A stretch of DNA of 64,000 bases, from the NCBI RefSeq assembly GCF_000014565.1, contig NC_008268.1:3534001-3598000 (forward strand). Reading direction: 5' to 3'. This DNA comes from Rhodococcus jostii RHA1 (lineage in GTDB: Bacteria > Actinomycetota > Actinomycetes > Mycobacteriales > Mycobacteriaceae). Both the position numbers and the translations under genes were made by a program. Of this stretch, positions 34,201 through 42,748 are shown one piece after another (the first letter of the stretch is position 1; each line of letters begins with the position of its first letter). A model generated the notes under the pieces. That model worked only from the letters and a program-made list of their open reading frames with translations. It had not been told where the DNA came from and searched no databases.

Positions 34201-34523
34201 TGGGCGTGGTACGGCATGACGATGTACGGCCGACCGTTGTCGGTGACGCCCACATGGAGGACATTGACGACATTGGGGTGCCCGGTCAGCCTGCCCGCGG
34301 CGCGCTGCTCGCGGACGAAACGCTCCCGGTTCTGCTCGTCGAGGTCGGCGGTGAGGACCTTGACCGCCACAGTGCGGTCGAGGGCCGCCTGGGTGCAGCG
34401 GTAGACGACGCCGAAACCGCCGCGGCCGATCTCTTGTGCGTCCTCGAATCCGGCAGCCGCCAGATCGGCCGTGACCGAACCCGACGCGTCGCGTTGCGTC
34501 GCGAAGGGATCGTCGTCGGTCAT
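31239..34523 (-). CDS. Ser/Thr kinase - STAND ATPase - TPR - LuxR regulator (PknK-like), copy 2
   Basis: A 1094-residue homologue of the 26003-29242 product; ATG 34523 gives the same MTDxDPFATQRD start. The kinase domain (Lys55, HRD, DFG) is close to 90 percent identical by eye to copy 1. From about residue 330 (TSFVGRRNEVAAVKARL) identity falls to under half, although Walker A GFGGVGKT, Walker B LIVLDNCEH and the C-terminal LuxR HTH (LTPREKEVGKLVAEGLTNKEIA) are all kept. The pair thus shares an output and kinase but probably senses different inputs. Confidence 0.92.
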   Translation of the reverse strand: MTDDDPFATQRDASGSVTADLAAAGFEDAQEIGRGGFGVVYRCTQAALDRTVAVKVLTADLDEQNRERFVREQRAAGRLTGHPNVVNVLHVGVTDNGRPYIVMPYHAQDSLDTRIRRHGPLPLDEALRLGVKMAGALETAHRLGILHRDVKPGNILLTDYGEPALSDFGIARIAGGFETTAGVVTGSPAFTAPEVVTGEPPSAAADVYGLGATLFAAMTGHAAFERRSGEQVVAQFLRIAAEPGPDPRKHGIPEDVSTIIERAMSGTSEGRPSATELGQQLRASQRLHGFPVDEMALHAEAGAVQPKEDVRVPPPHQLVSHAHEFFREVTSFVGRRNEVAAVKARLSDSRIVTLTGFGGVGKTRLACRVASEVRRTYTGGVWFVDLAAISTPDLVVSAITEALDIRDGMNADGSHYLFEFLGGRHALIVLDNCEHLIEASGSVAAEVVRRSDRVEILATSREPLGVLGETVFEVPPMPVPDEAQLADGQNAKSFHSEAVDLFEQRAASVVPGYTLDDVSRLEVARLCQRLDGIPLAIELAAVRIRSLPLDRVLSREGALFEILTRGNRGGPVRHQTLRGAIDWSFNLCSPEEQALWARLSVFAGGFDFDAVESVCTDPDIVPDAFDLISSLVEKSVISTVQSGSTVRYKLLESIKDYAAEKLAEHGDANAWRRNHRDYFLRLAERSESQSLGSGQLVWNRRMRHERANLRAALEYCLSTPGEARTGLRMAGALWFFWNASGLLRDGRYWLTRALEADREPSSERAKALWVIAWNAMVQGDNPTSKQYLLECSAVAEAIGDRTAQAFAVQFRGAAEMLGNGNLDVALEYLTAGMALHAESGEVNSLTLLGGAQLALVHCLSGNLEQSLAWADDTIASGKSLKEHFSTSWALWARGLALWTQRKYPQASDSLKEALELKQSLSDWLGVSTCTEILAWIAIEEANPVRSARLLGIGRTLCGEMGSTPLFGNDTLIRMRTSYEQRTRQLLGDSAFEKESRVGERLEHLASIEFALQKRTSKPAPATPAAKVKLTPREKEVGKLVAEGLTNKEIAERLVISPRTAEGHVDRILTKTGHRSRAQLAAWIAREESIESRNP

Positions 34524-34606
34524 AGACCGGATCGATTCTTCCGGTCCGAGCCACTGTCGAAGTACACCACCCTGGCCTCTCGAGGAGATACCCAAGGATA
34601 TCGCCG
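34524..34606. repeat. 5' region duplicated upstream of both kinase genes, copy 2
   Basis: Homologous to 29243-29330 with a few small gaps; ends in the conserved AAGGATATCGCCG block. Confidence 0.6.
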
Positions 34607-35180
34607 ACGGCCCCCATCCGATGGCCGACTTTACGACCCACTCGGGCAGAGTTTTCTCGAGATTCCCAACTTTTCCCCCGAGAACCGAGTAGCCCCGCAC
34701 ATCGGCGGGTACCCGGATTCCACGCTGCACCCGGGCTCGACGGCCCCGGGCAGCCAGGCCCCCTGGCCGGTCCCCCTCGGCCGGGAGGGCCGTCTGCCGT
34801 TCGTGTCCGAGGACGCCCCCCTCTTCCTCGGACGCGGGCGGCACCGTGTCCGCCTGCACGTGGTGCGGTCAGAACGGGCGACGATACGCCGGTGCCCGGC
34901 GACATCCTGTACGTGGCCAACGGAAGCCGCAGAATACTGTAATCGTTCACACGACCCGCCGAAGCCGAAACACGGTTGTCATTTTCTGCGCACCTTGCAC
35001 ATCGAATGGGCGCTCGCATAGTCACTTTGACGTTGACGACGCTTCAAAGGTAGGCCACGATCATGCGACAACCGGGCTGCGGCCCCGCGTCGTGACCCGA
35101 CAAAGGTCGCTACTCGGCCGTCCTCGCCCGCAACACTTCCGAGGTATTCGCCGCAAGTAGTTCGATACAAGGAGTCGCAC
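34607..35180. other. 574-base gap between kinase copy 2 and the truncated transporter
   Basis: No frame on either strand looks like protein. Around 34745-34800 the DNA is extremely C/G-rich with several short overlapping hairpins (for example CCAGG-3-CCTGG). The right end has AAGGAG just before the GTG at 35181. Two TTGACG hexamers near 35026-35037 could be promoter elements. Confidence 0.4.
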
Positions 35181-36108
35181 GTGGGCGCTGCGCAGATCGT
35201 GTTCTTAGTCGGCCTTGCTTCTCTCATCGTGGCCATGGCGCTACGCAAGAACGTCATGATCCCCGCGATACTCGCGACATTTGCCACGGCACTTGCGTAC
35301 AGCGGCAGCGTCCCGAATGCCATCATGTCGGTGTTCCGGGCCACCATCACTTCCGGCACCGCGCTGTTCGAGATCTTCATCGTCATCGCCGCGGTGACTT
35401 CGATGCTCGCGGCGATGCGGGCGATCGGTTCCGATGAGGTGATGGTGCGCCCCATCAGTCGGTGGATGGTCAATGGCCGCGTCGCATACATCGTGTTGTT
35501 CGTCTTCACCTATCTTCTCTCGTTGTTCTTCTGGCCGACCCCGGCACTGGCCCTGATCGGTGCGGTCCTACTTCCTGCCGCGATCAAGGTGGGTCTGCCA
35601 CCGCTCGGAGCCGCGGTTGTTCTCGCGATCTCCGGCCAGGGGATGTCGATCGCCTCCGACTACGTGATCGGTCTTGCGCCGTCGATTTCCGCGAGCGGCG
35701 CAGGAGTTCCCGCCGATGACATTGCCGACCGTGCCCTGGTGATCTCATTGATCGTCGGTGTCACCGCGGCGGTGCTCGCCTACTTCCTGACCGTCCGCCG
35801 CAGGATGCGAACGGACGCAGTTCCGGGCACCGACCCGATCGGCGGAACCGTGCATCCCCCCGGTGGTGTCGGTGGTACGCCCGGTGGCACGTCCGTCGGT
35901 TTCTCACCGAGCCCGGACGTCGCGGTCTCACCCACCGTCACGGACGTGCTCGACGAGGAACTGCCCGGCTTCGAGGACGACGGAACGAGAATCACGGATC
36001 GCCCGACACTGACCCGCGCGTGGGCGATCGGCGTGCCCGCCGCGTTCCTCGCCGTCCTGGCCTACATGTTGGTCGGTCGTTTCACCGACCTCGTCCCCTG
36101 GGAGGACG
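35181..36108 (+). pseudogene. truncated polytopic membrane transporter, 3' end deleted
   Basis: The frame starts at GTG 35181 after AAGGAG and encodes about seven hydrophobic helices in 310 residues (MGAAQIVFLVGLASLIVAMA, then VPNAIMSVFRATITSGTALF, TPALALIGAVLLPAAIKVGL). A loop rich in Gly/Pro (about 215-250) precedes another helix and LVPWED. It looks like an organic-anion transporter of the ion-transporter type, but I cannot name the family. At about 36100-36120 the sequence changes without warning into an isochorismatase read in another frame; the original frame then runs on as nonsense to 36719. The 3' half is therefore missing. Confidence 0.7.
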
Positions 36109-36690
36109 GTGGCGGCGGTGCAGAACGATTTCTGCTCTCCCGACGGGTCGCTGGCACAGAGGGGTTTCGACGTGACCGCCCCGGTGGCGATGGCTCCGCG
36201 ACTGGAGCACCTCGTCGCGTCCGCGCGCACAGCCGGGGTCCGGGTGATCTTCGTACGCACCCTGCACGACGAAACCACCGATACACCCCAGTGGCTCGGC
36301 CGTGTGGGCGAGGGACCGGACGCGGCACGCACCGGAATTACCTGCCGCACAGGAACACCCGGGGCAGACTACTATGCCGTCGCTCCGCACGACGGCGACG
36401 TGGTGATCACGAAGAACCGGTTCAGCGCATTCGTCGGCACCAACCTCGACCTCACTCTGCGTTCCCTCGGCATCGATTCCCTGCTCTTCACCGGCGTCGC
36501 CACCGAGGTGTGTGTCGAGTCGAGTCTGCGGAGCGCGCTGTTTCACGAATACTGGGTTTCGCTCGTCGAAGACTGCGCTGCCACCTACAGTCGAACAGCC
36601 CACGACGCTTCGGTGTCCGTCGTCGCACAGAACTTCGGCACCGTGATCACGGCCGAGAAGCTCGCGACGTTCTGGACTGCAGGATTGTGA
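36109..36690 (+). pseudogene. isochorismatase-family hydrolase lacking its N-terminus
   Basis: The remaining sequence is well conserved: QNDFCSPDGSLAQRG, then the catalytic Lys in VVITKNRFSAFVGT and catalytic Cys in GVATEVCVESSLRSALF. A functional member reads '..LLVVDxQNDF', with the catalytic Asp two residues before Gln. Here the sequence is V-A-A-V-Q-N-D-F, so the first strand and Asp are gone. A GTG at 36109 with GGAGGA close upstream could still start translation, but the product should be inactive. It is fused out of frame to the truncated transporter. Confidence 0.75.
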
Positions 36691-36726
36691 ACGGCTTCAG
36701 TCGGCGACGGGCGCGTTGAGCGACCG

Positions 36727-37692
36727 TCAGATTTTCGCCGGAGTCCAGTCGGGTGCCTCGACGAGGGCGACCTGCTTCAGGAGTGTCGCCGCCCGGCCGA
36801 CGCCTTCGAGGGAATTGACGAGTGCGTCCTCGTGCTCGATGTTGAGGGTGCCGTAGTATCCGACCGCGCGGAGGTTGTAGACGAAGTCCGCCCAGAACGT
36901 GGCACCGGCCGGGTGACCGAGACCGAGGGTGACGTAGTTCCAGGCCCGACCCAGCGGATCGGTCAGCGGCCCGGTGTCGAGGAGTCCATCACGCTGCGCG
37001 GTCCAGGAGTTGATGCGGATGTCCTTCGCATGCACGTGGAAGATCGACGTTCCGAGCGCGCGAATGACGGTGGGGATGTCGGCGCCCATCCACATCAGGT
37101 GGGACGGGTCCAGGTTCGCGCCCACCACGTCGGCACCCGCGCTGTCGATCAGCCGGAGCATCGCCGAAGCGTTGTGCACGAGTTGACCTCCGCACGCTTC
37201 GACAGCGAGCTTGACGTCGTGATCCCGGGCGAAGGCCGCGAGCTCCTTCCAGTAAGGAATCGCGACCTCGTTCCACTGATAGGCGAGGACATCGAGGTTC
37301 TCCGGCGGCCACGCCGTGGTGATCCAGTTCGGGTTGGTGTCACCTTTCGCGCCCGGCAGTCCGGACATGAGGACGACGGTCGGGACGTCGAGTGCGCTCG
37401 CGAGTTCGACGGTCTTGCGGATGACGGCGTCATGCGCCTGTCCCGACACCGGATGCAGTTGGTTGCCGTTGGCGTTCAGGGCGCTCAGCGTCAGGCCCCG
37501 GCTGGAGATCTTCTCGGCGAACTCGGCGCGCGCGTCCGCGGACGAGACCAGTGTGTCGAGGTCGGCGTGCGGCGCCTCCGACCAGTTTCCCGTTGCGACC
37601 TCGACCGAGTTCAACCCGTGTTCCTGCGCGAGGTCGAGAGCTGTCTCGAAGGGTAGATGGCTGACCGAGTCGGTGATCAGTCCTATTTCCAT
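36727..37692 (-). CDS. sugar phosphate isomerase/epimerase-like TIM barrel
   Basis: A 321-residue xylose-isomerase-like barrel. Metal ligands are expected in LAVEACGGQ (Glu), ANLDPSHLMW (Asp, His), FHVHAKDIR (His) and LNIEHEDALV (Glu), all of which are present. Members isomerise sugars or inositol derivatives; the substrate here is unknown. It has its own promoter with tandem CTAGTAC repeats. Confidence 0.83.
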   Translation of the reverse strand: MEIGLITDSVSHLPFETALDLAQEHGLNSVEVATGNWSEAPHADLDTLVSSADARAEFAEKISSRGLTLSALNANGNQLHPVSGQAHDAVIRKTVELASALDVPTVVLMSGLPGAKGDTNPNWITTAWPPENLDVLAYQWNEVAIPYWKELAAFARDHDVKLAVEACGGQLVHNASAMLRLIDSAGADVVGANLDPSHLMWMGADIPTVIRALGTSIFHVHAKDIRINSWTAQRDGLLDTGPLTDPLGRAWNYVTLGLGHPAGATFWADFVYNLRAVGYYGTLNIEHEDALVNSLEGVGRAATLLKQVALVEAPDWTPAKI

Positions 37693-37725
37693 GTCTGCTC
37701 TCCCTCATACTCGGTGCTTCGTCTA

Positions 37726-37756
37726 ACTAGTACGTTCTAGTACTCCTATTTGTCAA
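37726..37756 (-). promoter_or_regulatory. promoter with tandem CTAGTAC repeats before the isomerase gene
   Basis: On the minus strand TTGACA (37751-37756) is followed after 17 bases by GTACTA (37728-37733). CTAGTAC occurs at 37727-37733 and 37737-37743 on the plus strand, overlapping the spacer and -10, and is a likely repressor site. Confidence 0.55.
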
Positions 37757-37763
37757 GACATTC

Positions 37764-39140
37764 TCAGCTGTGACTGTGCAGTGGTGTTCCCGCGAGAGCG
37801 AGGTGTGCCTCGCCGAGCGCTTCGGCCTGAGTGGGGTGCGCATGCACGAGGGTGGCGACGTCGTCGGGGTAAGCGCCCCAGTTGACGATCAGTTGGGCCT
37901 CACCGATCAGTTCGCCCACGCGTTCCCCCACCATGTGGATCCCGACGACCGGTCCCTCCGTGGCTCCGGCGCGCACCAGTTTGACGCCGCCGCTGGTTCC
38001 GAGGATCTGACTCTTGCCGTTGCCGGCGAGGTCGTAGACGACGGTGGCGACGTCACCGTGCCGCTCGCGGGCCTGGTCTTCGGTGAGCCCGACCGACGCG
38101 ACCTCCGGTTTGGAGTACGTCACCCGGGGGATGCCGCTGTCCTCGATCGGTGTCGGAGTCAGGCCGGCGATCGTTTCCGCGACGAAGATGCCCTGCTGGA
38201 ATCCGCGATGCGCGAGTTGCGGTCCGGCGACGATGTCACCGACCGCGTACACGTCCGGCTGCGAAGTGCGCAGGGAGTCGTCGACCGTGACGAAACCGCG
38301 GGAGTCGAGTACGACGCCGTTCTCGGTGAGCCCGATGTCGGGGGTCCGGGGTCCGCGGCCGACCGCGACGAGCAACAGGTCCGCCTCGATCGTGTCGCCC
38401 GACTCCACCGTGACGCTGACCGTGCTCTCGTCCTGGACCGCTTTCGCGAATCGGGTGGCGGTCATGATCGTGATGCCGCGTTTGCGGAGGGCCCGGGTGA
38501 GTTGCTTCGACGACCACTCGTCCTCTGCGGCGACGAGCCGGGGCAGCGCTTCGACGATCGTGACGTCCGCACCCAACGATGCCCAGATACTGGCGAATTC
38601 GACCCCGATGACACCGCCACCGAGTACGACGACGCGCTTCGGCAGCTCCGGAAACGTCAATGCTTCGTCGCTCGTGAGGATTCGGCCGCCGATCTCGAGT
38701 CCGGGCAGGCCCCGGACCTGGGAGCCGGTCGCGAGGACCAGGGACGCGCCGGTGATCGTGCGATCGCCGACGTGGACGGTGCGGCCCCCGCCGTAGCGAC
38801 CGGTGCCGTGCACCACCTCGATCTTGTGGCTGCGAACCAGCCCCTGCAGGCCCTTGTACAGGCGTTCGACCGTCGCGTTCTTGTACGCGTGGACACCGCC
38901 GAGGTCGATTCCGTCCAGCGTCGCACCGAGCCCGAGGGCCGACGCGTGCGTGACGGTGTCGGCGACCTCGGCGGCGTGCACGAGCGCCTTGGTGGGGATA
39001 CACCCTCGGTGCAGGCAGGTGCCGCCGACCTTGTCCTCTTCGATCAAGGTGACGGTCTTGCCCAGTTGCGCGGCGCGGAAGGCGCAGGCGTACCCGCCGG
39101 ATCCACCGCCGAGAATCAGGACGTCCGGTTGGTCGGACAT
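37764..39140 (-). CDS. lpdA: dihydrolipoyl dehydrogenase (E3)
   Basis: A 458-residue FAD/NAD flavoprotein starting at ATG 39140 with GAGGGAG upstream. N-terminal FAD fold GGGSGGYACAF; redox disulfide Cys42-Cys47 in GGTCLHRGCIPTKAL; NAD fold VVLGGGVIGVEFASIWA; C-terminal His-Glu base pair in HAHPTQAEALGEAHLAL. It reoxidises the lipoyl group of the E2 subunit encoded just upstream. Fourth gene of the 2-oxoacid dehydrogenase operon. Confidence 0.93.
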   Translation of the reverse strand: MSDQPDVLILGGGSGGYACAFRAAQLGKTVTLIEEDKVGGTCLHRGCIPTKALVHAAEVADTVTHASALGLGATLDGIDLGGVHAYKNATVERLYKGLQGLVRSHKIEVVHGTGRYGGGRTVHVGDRTITGASLVLATGSQVRGLPGLEIGGRILTSDEALTFPELPKRVVVLGGGVIGVEFASIWASLGADVTIVEALPRLVAAEDEWSSKQLTRALRKRGITIMTATRFAKAVQDESTVSVTVESGDTIEADLLLVAVGRGPRTPDIGLTENGVVLDSRGFVTVDDSLRTSQPDVYAVGDIVAGPQLAHRGFQQGIFVAETIAGLTPTPIEDSGIPRVTYSKPEVASVGLTEDQARERHGDVATVVYDLAGNGKSQILGTSGGVKLVRAGATEGPVVGIHMVGERVGELIGEAQLIVNWGAYPDDVATLVHAHPTQAEALGEAHLALAGTPLHSHS

Positions 39141-39204
39141 GGGAAAACTCCCTCGGTCGGGCACGCCATGGGACGTGCAGCAAAAGGTCGACGTGGGCTG
39201 GGTT

Positions 39205-40479
39205 TCAGCTCAATGCGATCAACGTCAACGGGTCCGACAGAATCTGACCGATGGCCGCGAGGAATCTCGATCCCTGCTCGCCGTCGACCAGTCGATGGTC
39301 GAACGACAGGCTCAGTGTGGTGACCGACCGCAACGCGATCTCGCCCCGGTATTCCCACGGCCGCCTGCGGATCGCGCCGAAGCACAGGATCGCCGCCTCG
39401 CCGGGGTTGAGGATGGGCGTGCCCGCGTCGATTCCGAAGACGCCGACATTGGTGATCGTGATCGTGCCGTCGGCCAGATCGGCGGGCCCGGTCTTGCCCT
39501 CCTTCGCCGTGGTCGTCAGATCCGACAGGGCGATCGCGAGGTCGCGCAGACCGAGGGTGTGGGCGTTCTTGATGTTCGGCACCATCAGCCCCCGCGGGGT
39601 GGCGGCCGCGATGCCGAGATTCACGGAGCGTTTGACGACGATCTCCCCAGCGTCCTCGTCCCAGGACGAATTCAGGGTCGGGTTGGTGCGCAGCGCCACG
39701 AGCAATGCCTTGGCCACCAACGTCAGTGGTGTCAGGCGCACGTCGGTGAAGTGCTTCGTTTCGCGCAGCTCAGCCAAGAGGTCGATCGTCGGGGTGACGT
39801 CCACCGTGACGAACTCGGTGACGTGCGGGGCGGTGAATGCGCTGCGGACCATTGCTGCGGCGGTGTGCTTGCGGACGCCCTTGATCGGGATGCGTTCCTC
39901 GTCGGCGTCCGGTGGGACCGTCGCCGCCGACGTCGTCACCGAGGCGGCGGTGCGGTGGCGCTCGAGGTCGTCCCTGGTGACTTCACCGTGCACCCCGGTT
40001 GCGTCCACTTCGGTGAGGTCGACTCCGTGTTGCTTCGCGGCGAACCGCACCGGGGGAGAGGCCAACGGCCGCGACGTGCGCGGCGCCGGGGTGACATCGA
40101 CCCGGGTTCCCGCCGGACGCCGCTGCCGGCGCCTGCTGGACGAATCCTCGGCCACGCCGTAGCCGACCAGGACCGGGGTCCGCTCGGCCGGGGCCGCGGG
40201 AGTGGTCGGCTCGGGCGCGTCCGCCGGGTCCTCGCCGGCGACCGCGACGTCGATGAACGGGCTGCCGACGTCGACGGTTGTCCCCTCCTCGGCGTGCAAC
40301 GCGACCACCGTTCCGGCGTAGGGCGAGGGCAACTCCACGGAGGCCTTCGCCGTCTCGACCTCGGCGATGATCTGGTTGAGCGTCACGGTGTCGCCGACCC
40401 TCACCAGCCAGCTCAGCAGCTCGGCGTCGGTGAGGCCCTCGCCGAGGTCGGGCAGCAGGAATGTCTTGACAGTGGGCAT
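39205..40479 (-). CDS. bkdC: 2-oxoacid dehydrogenase E2 (lipoyl acyltransferase)
   Basis: A 424-residue E2. One lipoyl domain (1-80) with the lipoylated Lys45 in EVETAKASVELPSP; a Pro/Arg-rich linker; a peripheral-subunit-binding domain (about 135-175, SPPVRFAAKQHGVDLTEVDA); and the acyltransferase core ending with the catalytic His395 in SFDHRLVDG. The branched-chain assignment rests on the E1 sequences and on the adjacent Lrp regulator. AGGAG precedes ATG 40479. Confidence 0.9.
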   Translation of the reverse strand: MPTVKTFLLPDLGEGLTDAELLSWLVRVGDTVTLNQIIAEVETAKASVELPSPYAGTVVALHAEEGTTVDVGSPFIDVAVAGEDPADAPEPTTPAAPAERTPVLVGYGVAEDSSSRRRQRRPAGTRVDVTPAPRTSRPLASPPVRFAAKQHGVDLTEVDATGVHGEVTRDDLERHRTAASVTTSAATVPPDADEERIPIKGVRKHTAAAMVRSAFTAPHVTEFVTVDVTPTIDLLAELRETKHFTDVRLTPLTLVAKALLVALRTNPTLNSSWDEDAGEIVVKRSVNLGIAAATPRGLMVPNIKNAHTLGLRDLAIALSDLTTTAKEGKTGPADLADGTITITNVGVFGIDAGTPILNPGEAAILCFGAIRRRPWEYRGEIALRSVTTLSLSFDHRLVDGEQGSRFLAAIGQILSDPLTLIALS

Positions 40480-40495
40480 GGAAAACTCCTGGTTC

Positions 40496-41497
40496 CTACG
40501 CGGTGAAGGTGCGGTCGACGGCGTCGAGGATGCGGTCGACGTCCGGCAGGAAGTGCTCCTCGAGTTTCGCCGGCGGATACGGGACGGTGAAGCCGCCGAC
40601 GCGGGCCACCGGCGCTTCGAGGTGATAGAAGCAGCGCTCGCTGATGCGGGCCGCGATCTCGGCACCGATCCCGAGGAACACGGGCGCCTCGTGGGTGATC
40701 ACCAGGCGTCCGGTGCGCTGCACGGACTCGGCGACGGTGTCGACGTCGAGCGGGGAGATGGACCGCAGATCGATCACCTCGATCGACCTGCCCTCGTCCG
40801 CAGCGACTTTCGCGGCCTGAAGTGCCGTCGTCACGAGCGGCCCGTAGGCGACTACGGTGGCGTCGGTGCCCGGTACGACCACCCGGGCCTTGTGCAGGGG
40901 ACTCGTCTCGGCGGCCGGGTCGATCAGCCCCTTCTCCCAGTACCGGCGTTTGGGTTCGAAGAACAGCACCGGATCGTCCGACGCGACGGCCTGCTGAATC
41001 ATCGTGTGCGCGTCGGCGGCGGTGCTGCAGGTGACGACGCGAAGACCCGCGGTCGCGGCAAGATATCCCTCCGGCGACTCGGAGTGATGCTCGATCGCAC
41101 CGATGCCGCCGCCGTACGGGACGCGGATGGTGATCGGCATCTTCACGTTGCCGCTCGTGCGGTAGTGCAGTTTGGCGACCTGCGAGACGATCTGGTCGAA
41201 GCCGGGGTAGATGAACCCGTCGAACTGGATCTCGCACACCGGGCGGTATCCGCGCATCGCGAGACCGACTGCGGTGCCGATGATCCCGGATTCGGCGAGC
41301 GGAGTGTCGATGACACGGTTGGGACCGAAGTCCTTCTGCAGTCCGTCGGTGATGCGGAAGACGCCGCCGAGTTTGCCGATGTCCTCTCCCATGAGCACGA
41401 CCTTCGGGTCGTTCTCGAGGGCGCGGCGCAGGCCGGCGTTCAGGGCCTTGCCGAGCGGGAGCGTGGTCGGGGCGGCCGCGGAGATGGCTGTGCTCAT
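40496..41497 (-). CDS. bkdB: 2-oxoacid dehydrogenase E1 beta
   Basis: A 333-residue transketolase-type beta subunit with GEDIGKLGGVFRITDGL, the activating Glu in DTPLAESGIIGTAVGLA and HHSESPEGYLAATAGL. Its ATG overlaps the alpha-subunit stop as ATGA, as expected for an alpha2beta2 enzyme. It shapes the ThDP site together with the alpha chain. Confidence 0.92.
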   Translation of the reverse strand: MSTAISAAAPTTLPLGKALNAGLRRALENDPKVVLMGEDIGKLGGVFRITDGLQKDFGPNRVIDTPLAESGIIGTAVGLAMRGYRPVCEIQFDGFIYPGFDQIVSQVAKLHYRTSGNVKMPITIRVPYGGGIGAIEHHSESPEGYLAATAGLRVVTCSTAADAHTMIQQAVASDDPVLFFEPKRRYWEKGLIDPAAETSPLHKARVVVPGTDATVVAYGPLVTTALQAAKVAADEGRSIEVIDLRSISPLDVDTVAESVQRTGRLVITHEAPVFLGIGAEIAARISERCFYHLEAPVARVGGFTVPYPPAKLEEHFLPDVDRILDAVDRTFTA

Positions 41498-42579
41498 GCG
41501 TCGGTTCCTTCGAAACTGTCGAGGTAGGCGGCGAACTGGCGCCGCTCTTCGTCGACGAGGGGATGAGGTTCGGCGTACACGTTGTCGAACAGGGACATCG
41601 GCTCGGGTTCGACGGTCTCGAGGCACCCACGGCGCAACGCCGCTGCGGTGTCGTCGGCGCGCTGCTGCATGGCGGCGAGGTAGTCGTCGTCGATCGCGCC
41701 CGCCGACTCGAGCAGGGCGCGGATGCGGTCGAGGGGATCCTTGCGTTTCCATTCCTCGTCGAGCGCGGCCGGCCGGTACCGGGACGGGTCGTCGGACGTG
41801 GTGTGCGGGCCCATCCGGTAGGTGACCGCCTCGATCAGGGTGGGTCCGCTGCCTTCCCGTGCCCGTTCGAGCGCGGCCCGGGTCACGGCGATCACGGCGA
41901 GGACGTCGTTGCCGTCGACGCGCACGCTGGGAACCCCGAAGCCCCGGCCCCGCGCGGCGATACTCACCCGCGATTGCAGACTGACCGGTTCGGAGATCGC
42001 CCACTGATTGTTCTGGCAGAAGAACACCACGGGTGCGTGGAAGCTCGCGGCGAACCCGAAGGCCTCGGAGATGTCGCCCTGGCTGGTGGCACCGTCTCCG
42101 AAGTAGGTGATCGCGGCGCCGTCGGAGCCGTCGAACTGCATGCCCATCGCGTACCCGGTGGCGTGCAGCGCCTGCGCGCCGACGATGATCGCGGGGGTCG
42201 TCATGTTGTATTCGAACGGGTTCCAGCCCGAGTGCGTCGACCCCCGCCAGAACCTGAGCATGTGGGTGGGGTCGACGTCGCGGCAGTACGCGACGCCGTG
42301 TTCGCGGTAGCTGGCGAACACGAAGTCGTCCGGACGGAGGGCGCGCGCCGACCCGACCTGCGCGGCTTCCTGCCCCAGCAGCGGAGCCCACAGCCCCAGT
42401 TCGCCCTGGCGCTGCAGCGCGGTCGCCTCCGCATCGATGCGCCGCACCACGACCAGGTCTTCGTACAGCGCACGCACCGCGGTGATGTCGACATCGTCTA
42501 CGTATCGGGAATAGTCCGGATGCTCTACTCGCGCACCGGTTTCGGTGACCAGCTGCACCACATCGTCATTGTCGAACAC
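41494..42579 (-). CDS. bkdA: 2-oxoacid dehydrogenase E1 alpha
   Basis: A 361-residue subunit. I place the start at GTG 42579, since GGAGG lies 5-6 bases upstream; a longer GTG start at 42618 has none. The ThDP motif runs from GDGATSQGDISEAFGFAA to FFCQNNQWAIS; the phosphorylation-loop region YRMGPHTTSDDPSRYR is typical of branched-chain E1 alpha. First gene of the E1a-E1b-E2-E3 operon for oxidative decarboxylation of branched-chain 2-oxo acids, divergent from an Lrp/AsnC gene. Confidence 0.92.
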   Translation of the reverse strand: MFDNDDVVQLVTETGARVEHPDYSRYVDDVDITAVRALYEDLVVVRRIDAEATALQRQGELGLWAPLLGQEAAQVGSARALRPDDFVFASYREHGVAYCRDVDPTHMLRFWRGSTHSGWNPFEYNMTTPAIIVGAQALHATGYAMGMQFDGSDGAAITYFGDGATSQGDISEAFGFAASFHAPVVFFCQNNQWAISEPVSLQSRVSIAARGRGFGVPSVRVDGNDVLAVIAVTRAALERAREGSGPTLIEAVTYRMGPHTTSDDPSRYRPAALDEEWKRKDPLDRIRALLESAGAIDDDYLAAMQQRADDTAAALRRGCLETVEPEPMSLFDNVYAEPHPLVDEERRQFAAYLDSFEGTDA

Positions 42580-42748
42580 GAAAACCTCCGAAAGTGATGT
42601 ACCGGGAGAGCTCGCCACCCGCGAGTGACCGTGTCGGTCAGAATGTTACATTCACACAATCATCAGGACTCATCATGCGCAAGTGTTGTCAATCTAAATA
42701 AGCAGAATGCTCAAAACTCGGGCTTCGATCTCTGGCATACTGCGCTAC
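42580..42748. promoter_or_regulatory. divergent bkdA / Lrp promoter region
   Basis: GAATG-TTA-CATTC (42641-42653) is a perfect palindrome suitable for an Lrp-type protein. CATACT (42736-42741) lies 7 bases before the Lrp ATG, and there is no Shine-Dalgarno, so that gene is probably leaderless. A TTGACA on the minus strand (42684-42689 region) faces bkdA. Confidence 0.5.

Noticed and set aside
26003..34523. Idea that the two kinase genes plus epoxide hydrolase form an anti-phage STAND defence island
   Set aside because: The C-terminal LuxR HTH and PknK-like order indicate transcription regulation; no effector domain, nuclease or phage genes are present.
34846..35160. Possible CxxC zinc-ribbon frame (CTWC, CAPC) before the truncated transporter
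   Set aside because: Cysteine spacing looks accidental and the rest is low-complexity; no ribosome site.
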